Assembly (NCBI GenBank): GCA_003168215.1
Contig: PMSW01000013.1
Coordinates: forward strand, 5,293 to 55,722
DNA length: 50,430 nt
Source of the DNA: Actinomycetota bacterium
Lineage (GTDB): Bacteria; Actinomycetota; Actinomycetes; Streptosporangiales; Streptosporangiaceae
Reading direction: 5' to 3'
In this document: in pieces, positions 9,312 through 17,771 of the stretch
Position numbering within the stretch: the first letter of the stretch is position 1
Layout: every line of letters starts with the position of its first letter
Position numbers and translations under genes: made by a program
The notes under the pieces: model-generated
Database searches by the model: none
Told to the model about the DNA's origin: nothing
What the model saw: the letters and a program-made list of their open reading frames with translations, nothing else

Positions 9312-10205
9312 CTAGCTGAAGATCATCCAGTCGCGGATGGCGTCCAGCCGGTCCGGTTCCAGCTGCGCATAGGCACTCACTTCATCTGCGCTGCTGAACC
9401 TGCCGAGCTTCGCGCGCGCGGCGAGGACGGCGGCCGTCTCATCGGGCGACAGCCCCAGCTGAGACTGGAGGATCTCGCCAGGCACCTGATTGACGTCGAC
9501 CAGGCCACCGTCGTCGTATTCACGGGCCATGTCGGGCCGGCCGATCCGCAGCTCGCGGCAGAGTATGGGGTTCTTGCTGGCGATCTCGCGCGCCTCGCGG
9601 CGGCGCTCCATCCGGCCGCGGGCAGTCGCCAGCGCCTCCCGGTTGAGCTCCTCGGGCCGGGCAGCGCCGGAGACGGCAGCAGGAGCCGGGTCACTGCCGA
9701 ACGCGACAAAAGAGTGCACAGCCCCCCCGCCAATCAGCAGGATGACGAGCCCGCCGGCCGCCGTTGACCCGGCGCCGCTCTGGCCACCGACCGATACCGC
9801 CACAATCTCCAGTACGACGGCCAGGAGATAGCCGACGAATATCGCCCAGTCCTTCCTGGCGCGCCGGGCCACCGCAAGCCGCAGGAACGGCGCAAAGGCA
9901 AGGAATCCCACCGACCACACGGGTACTGACGCCCACGCGAACTGGCGAAGCCGGGCGGTGCCACGACCGTGGGCTGCGGAGGACCGCGCGCCCGCCGTCG
10001 CCGGAGCCTGCGCCCCTGCCGGGAACTGCGCGCCCGCAGGCGCCGGGAACTGCGCGCCCGCCGAGGGCTGCGCGCTCGCGCCAAACGGCTGGGCGCCTGG
10101 CGTCAGTGGCTCGGCACCCGGCGTCAGCGGCTGCGCGTTCGCGGCCGGGGGCTGCCCGCTTCCTGGCTGAGCCTGTCCTCCGCCATGGTGACTAGGTTGC
10201 GTCAT
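9312..10205 (-). CDS. Membrane protein with C-terminal helix-hairpin-helix-like region and Ala/Gln/Pro-rich N-terminal repeats
   Basis: Repetitive QPLTPGAEPLTPGAQPFGASAQPSAGAQFPAPAGAQFPAGAQ; TM segments; C-term VNQVPGEILQSQLGLSPDETAAVLAARAKLGRFSSADEV resembles HhH. Confidence 0.65.
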   Translation of the reverse strand: MTQPSHHGGGQAQPGSGQPPAANAQPLTPGAEPLTPGAQPFGASAQPSAGAQFPAPAGAQFPAGAQAPATAGARSSAAHGRGTARLRQFAWASVPVWSVGFLAFAPFLRLAVARRARKDWAIFVGYLLAVVLEIVAVSVGGQSGAGSTAAGGLVILLIGGGAVHSFVAFGSDPAPAAVSGAARPEELNREALATARGRMERRREAREIASKNPILCRELRIGRPDMAREYDDGGLVDVNQVPGEILQSQLGLSPDETAAVLAARAKLGRFSSADEVSAYAQLEPDRLDAIRDWMIFS

Positions 10206-10303
10206 CTCTGCCTTCCCTCACATCCTGCTGCCGCGGCCGGGCCGCAGGGACTGAGCTTGCCACAAGGAGCCGTGGCACCCCGCTTAGCTGGCAGACTAGG
10301 GGA

Positions 10304-11635
10304 ATGCCCGCCTTGCCCCTAGCTGATCCCGCCACACCGCAGCGGACGACGGCCCTGCATGAGCCATGCGTGCTGCTCAAGCTCGGCGAGATCGTGCTCA
10401 AGGGCAAGAACAGGCAGCAGTTCGAGCGGCTCCTGCAGGACAACATCAAGCGCGCGGTCCGCGACCTGGGCATCCCGATGCAGCTGCGGCAGCGGGAAGG
10501 CGTGATCGTGCTGACCCTGGCCGATGGCAGCACGCCCGGCGGCAGCATGCCCAGGGGCAGCGCGGCGCCGGGCAGCACAGCGCCGGGCAGCGCGGCGCCA
10601 GCTTGGCCGGCCTGCGGAGCCGTGGACGGGGCGGCCGCGGAAGCTGCGGTCGACTTGCTTGCCGAACGCATGAGCAACGTGATGGGTATCGTCCGCGTCT
10701 GCCGTGCGGTGCGGGTCGCCAAGGATCCAGAGGCGGCCATCGCCGCAGCGGTAGAGCTGACCGCGGGACGGCAGGGGTCATTCGCCGTGCGGGCGAGGCG
10801 CCGTGACAAGCGGTTCCCGGTCACCTCCGCCGAGCTGGCCATCCTCATCGGGACCAGGATCCAGCAGGAGTACGGCTACCCGGTCAACCTGCGCCGGCCG
10901 GATACGACGGTCTTCGTCGAGGTCGACCAGTCCGAGGTATTCGTCTTCACCGAGGGGATGCCGGGCCAGGGCGGCCTGCCGGTCAACATGAGCGGGCGGG
11001 CACTGGTGCTCATGTCCGGCGGCATCGACTCGCCGGTCGCCGCCTACCGGATGATGCGCCGCGGCCTGCGCTGCAGTTACCTGCACTTCTCCGGCATGCC
11101 GCTGACCGGTCCCGAGTCGGTGTACAAGGCGTACGGCCTGGTACGCGAGCTGGACAAATTCCAGGGCGGATCGCGGCTGTTCGTCGTCGCGTTCGGCAAG
11201 GCACAGCAGCGGCTCGCCTCCTCGGGCGCGGGCAGGCTGCAGATCATGGCCCAGCGCCGGCTGATGCTCAAGACCGGCGAGGTGATGGCCCGGCGGCAGC
11301 GGGCGGCGGCGCTCGTCACCGGGGACTCGCTGGGCCAGGTGAGCAGCCAGACGCTGACCAATATCACGGCTCTTGATGACGCCGTGACGCTGCCGATCCT
11401 GCGGCCGCTGATCGGCCTGGACAAGACCGAGATCATGGCGGAGGCACGCCGCATCCGGACGCTCAGCATCTCCGAGCTGCCCGATCAGGACTGCTGCAGC
11501 CTGCTCACGCCGCGCCAGGTGGAAACCCGGGCCAGGATTGAGGATCTCCGCCGGATCGAGGCGCGGCTGGATGCCGACGATCTGGCCGAGGAGCTGGCAG
11601 CCGCCGCGCAGGAGCACACGCCAGGTCGGCCCTGA
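10304..11635 (+). CDS. thiI: tRNA 4-thiouridine synthase ThiI-like
   Basis: LLKLGEIVLKGKNRQQFERLLQDNIKRAV; PP-loop VLMSGGIDSPVAAYRMMRRG; GDSLGQVSSQTLTNI; low-complexity insertion GSTPGGSMPRGSAAPGSTAPGSAAP. Confidence 0.88.
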   Translation: MPALPLADPATPQRTTALHEPCVLLKLGEIVLKGKNRQQFERLLQDNIKRAVRDLGIPMQLRQREGVIVLTLADGSTPGGSMPRGSAAPGSTAPGSAAPAWPACGAVDGAAAEAAVDLLAERMSNVMGIVRVCRAVRVAKDPEAAIAAAVELTAGRQGSFAVRARRRDKRFPVTSAELAILIGTRIQQEYGYPVNLRRPDTTVFVEVDQSEVFVFTEGMPGQGGLPVNMSGRALVLMSGGIDSPVAAYRMMRRGLRCSYLHFSGMPLTGPESVYKAYGLVRELDKFQGGSRLFVVAFGKAQQRLASSGAGRLQIMAQRRLMLKTGEVMARRQRAAALVTGDSLGQVSSQTLTNITALDDAVTLPILRPLIGLDKTEIMAEARRIRTLSISELPDQDCCSLLTPRQVETRARIEDLRRIEARLDADDLAEELAAAAQEHTPGRP

Positions 11636-11744
11636 TTTCATTTTTAACGTGGCCGTCCCGCCCAGTCGCCTACGCTGGCCGGGTCGCCCGCGCTCTCCGG
11701 GCACCAGCCTCGATGTGGCAGTCTCGTCGGCGGAGGTAACAAAC

Positions 11745-12614
11745 GTGAAAATCGGATTGCAGATCCCTGACTTCACCGGGCCGGGCGCGGCCCGGCTCGG
11801 CGCGGACCTGGCGACCGTCGCCAGGACCGCCGACGATGCCGGGTTCGAGTTCATCAGCGTGATGGATCACTTCTTCCAGATCAACATGGTGGGCCCGCCG
11901 GAGCACGACATGCTCGAGGCGTACACCACGCTGGGATACCTGGCCGGCTGCACGTCCCGGGCAAAGCTGGTCACCCTCGTGACCGGCGCCGTCTACCGGC
12001 ACCCGGGAATCCTGGCGAAGATCGTGACCACGCTCGACGTGCTGTCCGGCGGCCGTGCGTGGCTTGGCATCGGCGCGGCCTGGAATGAGGAGGAGTCCAG
12101 GGGCCTGGGCATCCCGTTCCCGCCGGTCGCCGAGCGGTTCGAGCGGCTGGAGGAAACGCTCCAGATCTGCCTGCAGATGTGGAGCGGCGACGAGTCCCCT
12201 TATCAGGGCAGGCACTATCAGCTGGCGCGGCCGCTGAACTACCCGAAGGCGCTGTCGGCACCGCATCCGCCAATCCTGATCGGCGGCTCCGGCGAGCGGA
12301 AGACGCTGCGGTTCGTCGCCCGCTACGCCCAGGCCTGCAACCTGTTCCCCGGCCCGGACCTCGCCCGCAAGCTCGACGTGCTGCGCGCGCACTGCGACGC
12401 CGAGGGACGTGACTACGACGAGATCGAGAAGACCTGCTACTTCATCTTCGATGTCGGCGAGAAGGGGGAGAAGGCCGCGCAGGTCGTCGACCAGCTCGGC
12501 GGCCTCGCCGAGATGGGATTCCAGGCCGCGATTGGCGCGGTGGCAGGCGTCTGGGACGTCACGCCGCTGGAGATCATCGGCGCTGAGGTGATCCCGGCAG
12601 TCGCCGCGCTCTGA
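11745..12614 (+). CDS. LLM-class (F420-dependent type) oxidoreductase
   Basis: VKIGLQIPDFTGPGAARLGADLATVARTADDAGFEFISVMDHFFQ...LLGGRAWLGIGAAWNEEE-type signature. Confidence 0.85.
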   Translation: MKIGLQIPDFTGPGAARLGADLATVARTADDAGFEFISVMDHFFQINMVGPPEHDMLEAYTTLGYLAGCTSRAKLVTLVTGAVYRHPGILAKIVTTLDVLSGGRAWLGIGAAWNEEESRGLGIPFPPVAERFERLEETLQICLQMWSGDESPYQGRHYQLARPLNYPKALSAPHPPILIGGSGERKTLRFVARYAQACNLFPGPDLARKLDVLRAHCDAEGRDYDEIEKTCYFIFDVGEKGEKAAQVVDQLGGLAEMGFQAAIGAVAGVWDVTPLEIIGAEVIPAVAAL

Positions 12615-12664
12615 GCCTTCCGCGGACGCCCGCCTGCCCCGCCATAAGCCCGGCACCACCGGCA

Positions 12665-13708
12665 TCATCCGACGGTCACCGGCTGCGGGGCCTGGCTCAG
12701 CGTGCGGCCCATCAGCTGCGGCATCGTCGACATCACCGCGGCCAGCTCGCGGATGTCGCTGTCCACGAGCGCCTGGTCACCGTCGCACAATGCAGCGGCA
12801 GGCTCCGGGTGCACGTCCACGATGATCCCGTCTGCCCCGACCGCGATTGCCGCCCTGCTCAGCGGCAGCACAAGGTCGCGACGGCCGCCCGAGTGCGACG
12901 GATCCACGATCACCGGCAGGTGCGAAAGCCGCTGCGCGACCGGGACGGCGCTGATGTCGAGGGTGTTGCGGGTAGCCGTCTCGAAGGTCCGGATGCCGCG
13001 CTCGCAGAGCACGATGTCGAGGTTTCCGCGCTGGGCGATGTACTCGGCGGCCATCAGCCATTCCTCGATAGTGGCGTTCATCCCGCGCTTGAGCAGTACC
13101 GGCTTTCCGGCGGAGCCGACCGCCTGCAGCAGGGTGAAATTCTGCATGCTGCGGGTGCCGACCTGGAGCATGTCGGCGTAGGAGCAGACGAGATCGACGC
13201 TGGCCGGGTCGATGACCTCGGTCACTACCGGGAGCCCGGTCTCGGCACGGACCTCGGCCAGGATCTTCAGCCCGGCCTCGCCGAGGCCCTGGAATGCGTA
13301 CGGCGAGGTACGCGGCTTGAACGCGCCGCCGCGCAGCAGTGACGCCCCGGCCGCCTTGGCCATCCTGGCCGCGGCGACGGTCTGCTCCGGTGTCTCGACC
13401 GTGCACGGCCCGGCGATGACCGTGACGGTGCCTGGCCCGATCGGGACGCCGCCTACCTTGATCACCGACCGGCTCGGATGATTCTCCCTGCTGACCAGCT
13501 TGTACGGAACGGATATCCGCACGACGTCGCCGACGCCGGTTCTGCTGCGCAGATTCAGCGTGCCGAACTGCTCGATGTCGCCGACCAGGCCGATAATCGT
13601 CCTGGCGACCCCGCGGCTCACGAAGGCTTCCCCGCCCGCCGTGCGCACCAGATCCACGATCGTGTCAACGTCTGTCTGGGTGGCCTCTGGGGCCATCACG
13701 ACGACCAT
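12665..13708 (-). CDS. aroF: 3-deoxy-7-phosphoheptulonate (DAHP) synthase, AroF/AroA(beta) type
   Basis: VIAGPCTVETPEQTVAAARMAKAAGASLLRGGAFKPRTSPYAFQGLGEAGLKIL; N-terminal FeS/ACT-like DAHP synthase domain; ATG at 13708 preceded by GGGAGG. Confidence 0.9.
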   Translation of the reverse strand: MVVVMAPEATQTDVDTIVDLVRTAGGEAFVSRGVARTIIGLVGDIEQFGTLNLRSRTGVGDVVRISVPYKLVSRENHPSRSVIKVGGVPIGPGTVTVIAGPCTVETPEQTVAAARMAKAAGASLLRGGAFKPRTSPYAFQGLGEAGLKILAEVRAETGLPVVTEVIDPASVDLVCSYADMLQVGTRSMQNFTLLQAVGSAGKPVLLKRGMNATIEEWLMAAEYIAQRGNLDIVLCERGIRTFETATRNTLDISAVPVAQRLSHLPVIVDPSHSGGRRDLVLPLSRAAIAVGADGIIVDVHPEPAAALCDGDQALVDSDIRELAAVMSTMPQLMGRTLSQAPQPVTVG

Positions 13709-13737
13709 GTCACTACCTCCCTGTCTCCACAAATGAC

Positions 13738-13770
13738 GAAAGCCCCGGGCCGTTCCGGCCCGGGGCTTTC
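13738..13770 (-). terminator. Candidate attenuator terminator hairpin upstream of DAHP synthase
   Basis: Perfect 14-bp stem GAAAGCCCCGGGCC / GGCCCGGGGCTTTC with 5-nt loop between the leader-peptide stop and the aroF RBS; U-tract is weak (CTTTCGTCATTTG). Confidence 0.75.
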
Positions 13771-13785
13771 CTTACGTCGCTCGCG

Positions 13786-13860
13786 TCAGTGCAGCATCTG
13801 GCGGGCGACCGTCCGGAGTCCGGGCCGGTAGCAATAAAAGAACCAGTACTGGTTACGCAC
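13786..13860 (-). CDS. Aromatic amino acid leader peptide VRNQYWFFYCYRPGLRTVARQMLH (candidate attenuation leader of aroF)
   Basis: 24-codon ORF with 6 aromatic codons among codons 5-11 (Y W F F Y C Y), directly 5' of a terminator hairpin and aroF; TAGGCT -10-like hexamer at 13868-13873, 7 nt before GTG. Confidence 0.75.
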   Translation of the reverse strand: MRNQYWFFYCYRPGLRTVARQMLH

Positions 13861-14019
13861 GGGCGCAAGCCTAGCGCACATCCGGAACACCACAGCGCGG
13901 CGGGCACCAGGATCGGCCCGGATGGCGAGATGGCAAGATGGCTCCGCCCGCAGGAGCCGATGGTCGCCGGAGTGTCGCGCCCGGCGCGGCGCGAGGGCGC
14001 GAAGGGACAGATCAGCCGG

Positions 14020-14694
14020 ATGAGGCAGCCCGAGACCAGCAAACGGGCAGTCGGCGCGGGTCATCCTGCGACCGGCAGGACCGATCCGGGCGCGTCGCCG
14101 GAGAGCGGGCTGCCGCCCGGCCAGTACATCCCCGCCAGCTGGCCGGTCCTGCACTACGGGCGTGTTCCGGTCTTTCATCCGGAGAGCTGGGGCATGCAGG
14201 TGTTCGGCGCGACGGAGAACGGCCGTGATCACCGCTGGGGATGGGACGAGTTCAGGTCGCTGCCCAGCTGCCGGGTGATCGCCGACTTCCACTGCGTGAC
14301 CAAGTTCAGCATCCCGGGGATCGCCTGGGAGGGAGTGCCCGCGGCGGCGTTGCTGCGGGCAGTGCCACCTGCAGCAGAGGTAACTCATGTCATGGTCTGG
14401 GCTGATTTCGGCTACAGCGCCAACGTGCGAATCGCGGATTTCGCGGCGGATGACACCCTGTTCGCCACCCATCGCAACGGAACGGAACTCACTCCCGAGC
14501 ACGGCTACCCGGTCCGGCTGGTCGTACCCGGCCTGTACGCATGGAAGAGCGTCAAGTGGGTCAGGGCCGTGGAGTACCTGATGGCGGACAGGCGCGGGTT
14601 CTGGGAAGAGCGGGGCTATCACAACACGGCCGACCCCTGGCGCGAGCAGCGTTACTCCTACCAGGAGCGGCCCGGCGAGGGTCCGCCGCTCTGA
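14020..14694 (+). CDS. Sulfite oxidase-like molybdopterin oxidoreductase
   Basis: YGRVPVFHPESWGMQVFGATENG...WDEFRSLPSCRVIADFHCVTKFSIPGIAWEGVP...LVVPGLYAWKSVKWVRAVEYL; Mo-binding-fold features; start uncertain. Confidence 0.82.
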   Translation: MRQPETSKRAVGAGHPATGRTDPGASPESGLPPGQYIPASWPVLHYGRVPVFHPESWGMQVFGATENGRDHRWGWDEFRSLPSCRVIADFHCVTKFSIPGIAWEGVPAAALLRAVPPAAEVTHVMVWADFGYSANVRIADFAADDTLFATHRNGTELTPEHGYPVRLVVPGLYAWKSVKWVRAVEYLMADRRGFWEERGYHNTADPWREQRYSYQERPGEGPPL

Positions 14695-14701
14695 CGTCCG
14701 G
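14592..14701 (+). repeat. Parent copy of a degenerate duplicated segment (partner at 17061-17168)
   Basis: Near-identical alignment of the sulfite-oxidase-like 3' end with 17061-17168. Confidence 0.85.
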
Positions 14702-14793
14702 CAGGCCAGCGCACGGCGGGATGGCTGCGATCATTGCGACCGGCACGAGCAGGCAAATTGCCAGCCCGTCCGGAACGGGATAGGAAGGCTCTC

Positions 14794-15582
14794 GTGCAGC
14801 GCTTCCTTCAGATCGCGCCTGGCGTTATGGTCGCCACTGCATACCGGCTGACCAGCACCAGCACGCTGGTCATTGCCGACGACGGTGCCTGCCTCATCAT
14901 CGACCCGGCGGTTACCGTGGCTGATCTAGCCGCGCTGGCCTGCGACATCCGGGATGCCGGGCTTCAGCTGCAGGCGGGCTATGCGACGCACCCGCACTGG
15001 GATCACGTGCTGTGGAGCCGTGGGCTGGGCGATGCGCCGCGGTATGCGACCGCCGGAGCCGTGGACCTGTTCGAGTCCATGCGCACGGAGATGACCGACA
15101 TGCTTCAGCAGAGCGAGCCCGGCCACGATCTGGAGCTTTTCGGCCGACTGACTGCGCTGCCCGGCGACGGCCGTCAGATCCCCTGGACCGGTCAGTCCGC
15201 CGAGGTGATCGTCCACGACGGGCATACGCCCGGTCATGGCGCGGTGTTCCTGCCAAGCGCAGGCGTTCTCGTCGCAGGCGACATGCTCTCTGACATCGAG
15301 ATCCCGCTCCTCGACACAGTTGCAGACGAGCCTCTCAGGGACTACCGGACTGGCCTGCAGCGCCTCGCGGCCGTGCCGGGCGTCCAGTGGGTTGTACCCG
15401 GCCACGGGCACGTCGGCGACGCGGCGGAGTTCCGCCGGCGGCTTGACGCGGACAGCAGATACCTTGACCTGCTGACCGCCGGCGAGCCGTTTGAAGATCC
15501 GCGGATGACCGCGCAATGGCAGCGCGACTCCCATGCCGAGCAATTGCGGGTGGTGGCCGGGCAGGACGCGGGGTCAGGCTGA
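14794..15582 (+). CDS. MBL-fold metallo-hydrolase
   Basis: YATHPHWDHVLW, HDGHTPGHGAVFLPSAGVLVAGDMLSDIEIPLLD, VVPGHGHVGD. Confidence 0.85.
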   Translation: MQRFLQIAPGVMVATAYRLTSTSTLVIADDGACLIIDPAVTVADLAALACDIRDAGLQLQAGYATHPHWDHVLWSRGLGDAPRYATAGAVDLFESMRTEMTDMLQQSEPGHDLELFGRLTALPGDGRQIPWTGQSAEVIVHDGHTPGHGAVFLPSAGVLVAGDMLSDIEIPLLDTVADEPLRDYRTGLQRLAAVPGVQWVVPGHGHVGDAAEFRRRLDADSRYLDLLTAGEPFEDPRMTAQWQRDSHAEQLRVVAGQDAGSG

Positions 15583-15620
15583 GGAGTTGGCCGGCCGGAG
15601 GGCACGGAAACCGGTAGCGA

Positions 15621-15715
15621 GACGCCCCGTTCCTGAGTGAGCGCTATCACGCCGTCGAAGGGCACGGTGCCTACGCCGGCACCCGGCCGCTGACGGCCAG
15701 CACGACCACCCGCCT
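15621..15715 (+). pseudogene. Orphan 95-bp fragment of an inositol monophosphatase gene (copy of 18983-19077)
   Basis: Direct comparison: GACGCCCCGTTCCTGAGTGAGCGCTATCAC... matches 18983-19077 over 95 bp with 2 mismatches by eye. Confidence 0.88.
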
Positions 15716-15802
15716 CGCCGGCAGTCTCGCCGTCGAGCTCACCAGCACGGAAGTCAGGGCCGCCAGCACAGCGCCCGCCGCAGCAGGAATTGCCACCTTC
15801 AT
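15716..15802 (-). pseudogene. Possible truncated 5' end of a secreted/membrane protein gene (signal-peptide-like)
   Basis: ATG at 15802: MKVAIPAAAGAVLAALTSVLVSSTARLPA then runs into the IMPase fragment. Confidence 0.4.
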
Positions 15803-15837
15803 GCGGCGAATCGGCTAGCCCCGAGGAGGCAGTTCAG

Positions 15838-16461
15838 CTACCCGGTGCACTGCTGGCTGGCATACACCAGACCGAAGCTCACCGGGCCGGTGATGCCTGC
15901 TGGCGGCGGGCTCCCGGTGCCTTGCGCAGACGGGCTTGAGGGCGGCACGCCGCCGCCGGGGTTGTCGTAGATGGATACGCCGGTGCCGCTGGGAAGGGCC
16001 GACGGGTCGACGACGAAGGAAGCGCTCCCACTGCTCGAACTGAGCTGGACGACAGCGCCCAGTACGTCCCGGCTCGTGTCATAGGGCTGGCACGACGTGC
16101 TCAGCGGAGCGCCGGAGAAGCTGACGTTGACCGGCAGGCCGTCCGCGCGCAGCGTGCTCTGCAGCCCGGCCGGATTCTGCAGCTGGTTGATGGTGATATC
16201 GATGTCGCCACTAGCCTGCCTGGCTACCGTCCAGGCCGCTAGCCGGGCGCTGACGGGATGGCCGGGCTGATGGCCAGAGGGCACTAGCGCGGTCACGGCC
16301 AGGGCCGCACCGGCAGCCACGGCCAGCGTTCCGGCCGCTGCAGGAATCCGGCGCCGGGCGCGTATCGTCCGGCTGCGGCGCACGATCTGCTCTTCCGGGA
16401 TGGTCATGTGTACGCCGGTGACGGACTCCCGTACCGCTGTGATCAGCTCGTTGTCGTTCAT
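15838..16461 (-). CDS. Single-pass membrane protein, partner of the ECF sigma factor (possible anti-sigma-like)
   Basis: MNDNELITAVRESVTGVHMTIPEEQIVRRSRTIRARRRIPAAAGTLAVAAGAALAVTALV; start overlaps the sigma factor stop (ATGA). Confidence 0.65.
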   Translation of the reverse strand: MNDNELITAVRESVTGVHMTIPEEQIVRRSRTIRARRRIPAAAGTLAVAAGAALAVTALVPSGHQPGHPVSARLAAWTVARQASGDIDITINQLQNPAGLQSTLRADGLPVNVSFSGAPLSTSCQPYDTSRDVLGAVVQLSSSSGSASFVVDPSALPSGTGVSIYDNPGGGVPPSSPSAQGTGSPPPAGITGPVSFGLVYASQQCTG

Positions 16462-16970
16462 GAGGGGCTCTCCTTCTGTCGTTCGGGCATGAGATCGCCG
16501 CGCAGTGCGGCGAGGGCGCGGCCCATATGCGCCATGACCGTGTTGGGCGTGATGCCGAGCATCTCCGCGGTGCGGTTGGTGTCGAGGTCGAGGATCAGCC
16601 GCAAGGCGACGACCTGCCGCTGCCGGGCAGGCAGCCGCATCAGGGCAGCCATAATCCGCGGATCGACTGGACTGGCAGATGCCGCGCTGATCGTGGGCAG
16701 GTCCGCGGCCACGCCGGGGTCGCGCATCGAAACCTCCCGGCGGCGGCGGCGCCACCGGGAGATGTTCGCGTTCAGCGCGGTGCGGACCACCCAGGCCGCC
16801 GGGGCCGGATGCCTGCCGACGGTCCGCCACGACGCACACGCCCGCGCGAAGGCCTCGGCCACCAGCTCCTGCGCGGTGTCCTGGTCGCCGACGCTGACCA
16901 GGACCGTGCGCAGGCACTCATCCCTGGACGTCCGGTAGAACTCGGCGAAATCCAGTCGTTGGTTGTCCAC
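16458..16970 (-). CDS. ECF (SigE-like) RNA polymerase sigma factor
   Basis: FAEFYRTSRDECLRTVLVSVGDQDTAQELVAEAFARACASW...LPARQRQVVALRLILDLDTNRTAEMLGITPNTVMAHMGRALAALR. Confidence 0.88.
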   Translation of the reverse strand: MDNQRLDFAEFYRTSRDECLRTVLVSVGDQDTAQELVAEAFARACASWRTVGRHPAPAAWVVRTALNANISRWRRRRREVSMRDPGVAADLPTISAASASPVDPRIMAALMRLPARQRQVVALRLILDLDTNRTAEMLGITPNTVMAHMGRALAALRGDLMPERQKESPS

Positions 16971-17060
16971 ACTCCATCAACGCACAACCGGCGCACGCGG
17001 GATTACTCGTCCTGCGGACGATCTGGCCGACGCGCACCACGAGCTCGTGGTCTGGCGGAT

Positions 17061-17168
17061 GCGCGGGTTCTGGAGGAGCGGGGTTACCACACACGGCCGA
17101 CCCGTGGCGCGAGCAGCGTTACTCCTACTAGGAGTGGCCCGGCGAGGGTCCGCCGCTCTGACCTCCGG
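17061..17168 (+). pseudogene. Degenerate fragment of the sulfite oxidase-like gene 3' end
   Basis: Matches 14592-14701 with two 1-bp deletions, substitutions and an in-frame TAG (CTACTAGGAG versus CTACCAGGAG). Confidence 0.85.
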
Positions 17169-17306
17169 CCGGCACGACCGCACGCGAGTCACGCACGAGT
17201 GGCGCCGCGTCCGCTCATCAGGCGCCCGGCAAGCTGTCAGCCCTGGCGGGCCTGACCGCAGGCGATCCCGGTCGCGATCACGCCGCCGGACCCGAAGGCA
17301 CAGGGG

Positions 17307-17579
17307 TCAGGCATCCACGCCGCCGATGATCCACCGCACTTCGCCGCCTGGTTCACGCTCGGCGCGAATAGGCGTGTGGTACCGGTCGTAGATGTTCAGC
17401 CCCGGGACGTAGCGCATGACGGTGACCCAGCCGCGCGCGGGGATGCCAGCGGGAACCGCGTCCAGTGCTTCGAGCATCCGGGCTCGTGCCCGCGGCTCCT
17501 CGTCGGTCACGCCGACGGGTGAGAGCCTGCGCTGCCCGCCGCGCTCGGTGGCAATGCCCCACTCGAACAAGCGCATCAC
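17307..17579 (-). CDS. Small hypothetical protein
   Basis: 90-aa ORF MMRLFEWGIATERGGQRRLSPVGVTDEEPRARARMLEALDAVPAG...; composition looks coding. Confidence 0.45.
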   Translation of the reverse strand: MMRLFEWGIATERGGQRRLSPVGVTDEEPRARARMLEALDAVPAGIPARGWVTVMRYVPGLNIYDRYHTPIRAEREPGGEVRWIIGGVDA

Positions 17580-17771
17580 GATGCATCTCCTCTAGTCAGG
17601 CGCGATCCGGTGCCGCTCTCATGCTGCCGATCATCGCGCCGGTCACGTCGCGTCGTTGCGCCGTAACTGTCGCGTCTCCGGCGTGGTTGTCTCATTGATG
17701 TCTCATGGGCGTCTTAGCGTTCCGCTAGCCTTACCGGGCAAGCGCTTGCGAGCGCGGAACGGGAGCGGCCG

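Noticed and set aside
13786-14622. 278-aa minus ORF containing the aromatic leader sequence at its C-terminus
   Set aside because: Antisense to the sulfite-oxidase-like gene; only the terminal 24 codons from GTG 13860 fit a functional leader peptide.
15838-16917. 359-aa ORF fused through the sigma factor region
   Set aside because: N-terminal part is an out-of-frame read of the sigma gene; the true CDS begins at MNDNEL (16461).
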